Source: an uncultured Oscillospiraceae bacterium (GTDB taxonomy: Bacteria; Bacillota; Clostridia; Oscillospirales; Ruminococcaceae). From it: a DNA stretch of 55,230 nucleotides. A model generated the notes under the pieces. That model saw nothing but the letters and a program-made list of their open reading frames with translations. It was not told the DNA's origin and did no database searches. Location of the stretch: positions 1 through 55,230 of the forward strand of contig CAJULF010000015.1 in NCBI GenBank assembly GCA_910587135.1, given 5' to 3'. Shown piece after piece: positions 55,221 to 55,230 of the stretch. The position numbers and the translations under genes are program-made. Each line of letters starts with the position of its first letter. Position 1 is the stretch's first letter.

Positions 55221-55230
55221 AATTAAGCTG

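Overview
The window looks like a chromosomal segment of a low-to-mid GC gut Firmicute of the Oscillospirales/Ruminococcaceae type. This is inferred from a type I dockerin on a secreted protein, a T-box-controlled trp operon, the order rpoB-rpoC-rpsL-rpsG-fusA-tuf, BspA-like leucine-rich repeats, [S/N]PxTG surface anchors, and consistently strong sigma-A promoters and AGGAGG ribosome binding sites. No phage, plasmid, insertion-sequence transposase or CRISPR array was seen.

Layout. 1-5.4 kb: an EAL-domain protein, a hemerythrin fusion protein, and a minus-strand pair (atypical SDR oxidoreductase, BspA-type LRR protein). 5.4-5.8 kb: a 146-bp palindromic element followed by a small stand-alone unit (promoter, odd tRNA-like gene with a GCT loop, terminator). 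6-8.4 kb: a minus-strand TetR-bioY-AEC transporter operon. 8.4-9.1 kb: an intergenic repeat and tRNA-Gly(CCC). 9.1-17.8 kb: carbohydrate genes, namely glgB divergent from a second TetR gene, a GH95 enzyme, a decayed cation/proton antiporter, a GH27 enzyme and a GtrA-like membrane protein with no normal start codon. 17.8-26.4 kb: an XRE regulator, a 1015-residue secreted dockerin protein, lysR and metY, and two surface proteins with sortase-like tails. 26.4-34.8 kb: T-box(Trp)-trpE-G-D-C-F-hydrolase-[three repeats]-B-A. 35.3-48 kb: rpoB, rpoC, rpsL, rpsG, fusA, tuf. 48-52.3 kb: a phosphorelay of hybrid histidine kinase, Hpt protein and HD-GYP response regulator. 52.3-55.2 kb: a duplicated-motif DUF305 protein, nrdR, a small orphan protein, a lipoprotein, and a promoter running off the end.

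The most unusual content is not protein-coding. About a dozen intergenic palindromic elements share conserved ends (a GCATGAAATTT-like left module and a right module reading roughly AAATTYTTTAAAATAATT then GTCAAC), while the palindromic core between them differs from copy to copy and is absent in one. Three copies run straight into the Shine-Dalgarno sequence of a gene (GH95, GH27, trpB), and three sit in tandem inside the trp operon. Two unrelated palindromic elements are also present, one apparently inserted within a copy of the main family.

The EAL protein and the HD-GYP regulator suggest cyclic-di-GMP turnover. The GH95, GH27 and dockerin proteins suggest glycan use. Most other genes are core biosynthesis and gene expression. 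All functions are inferred from motifs read by eye.
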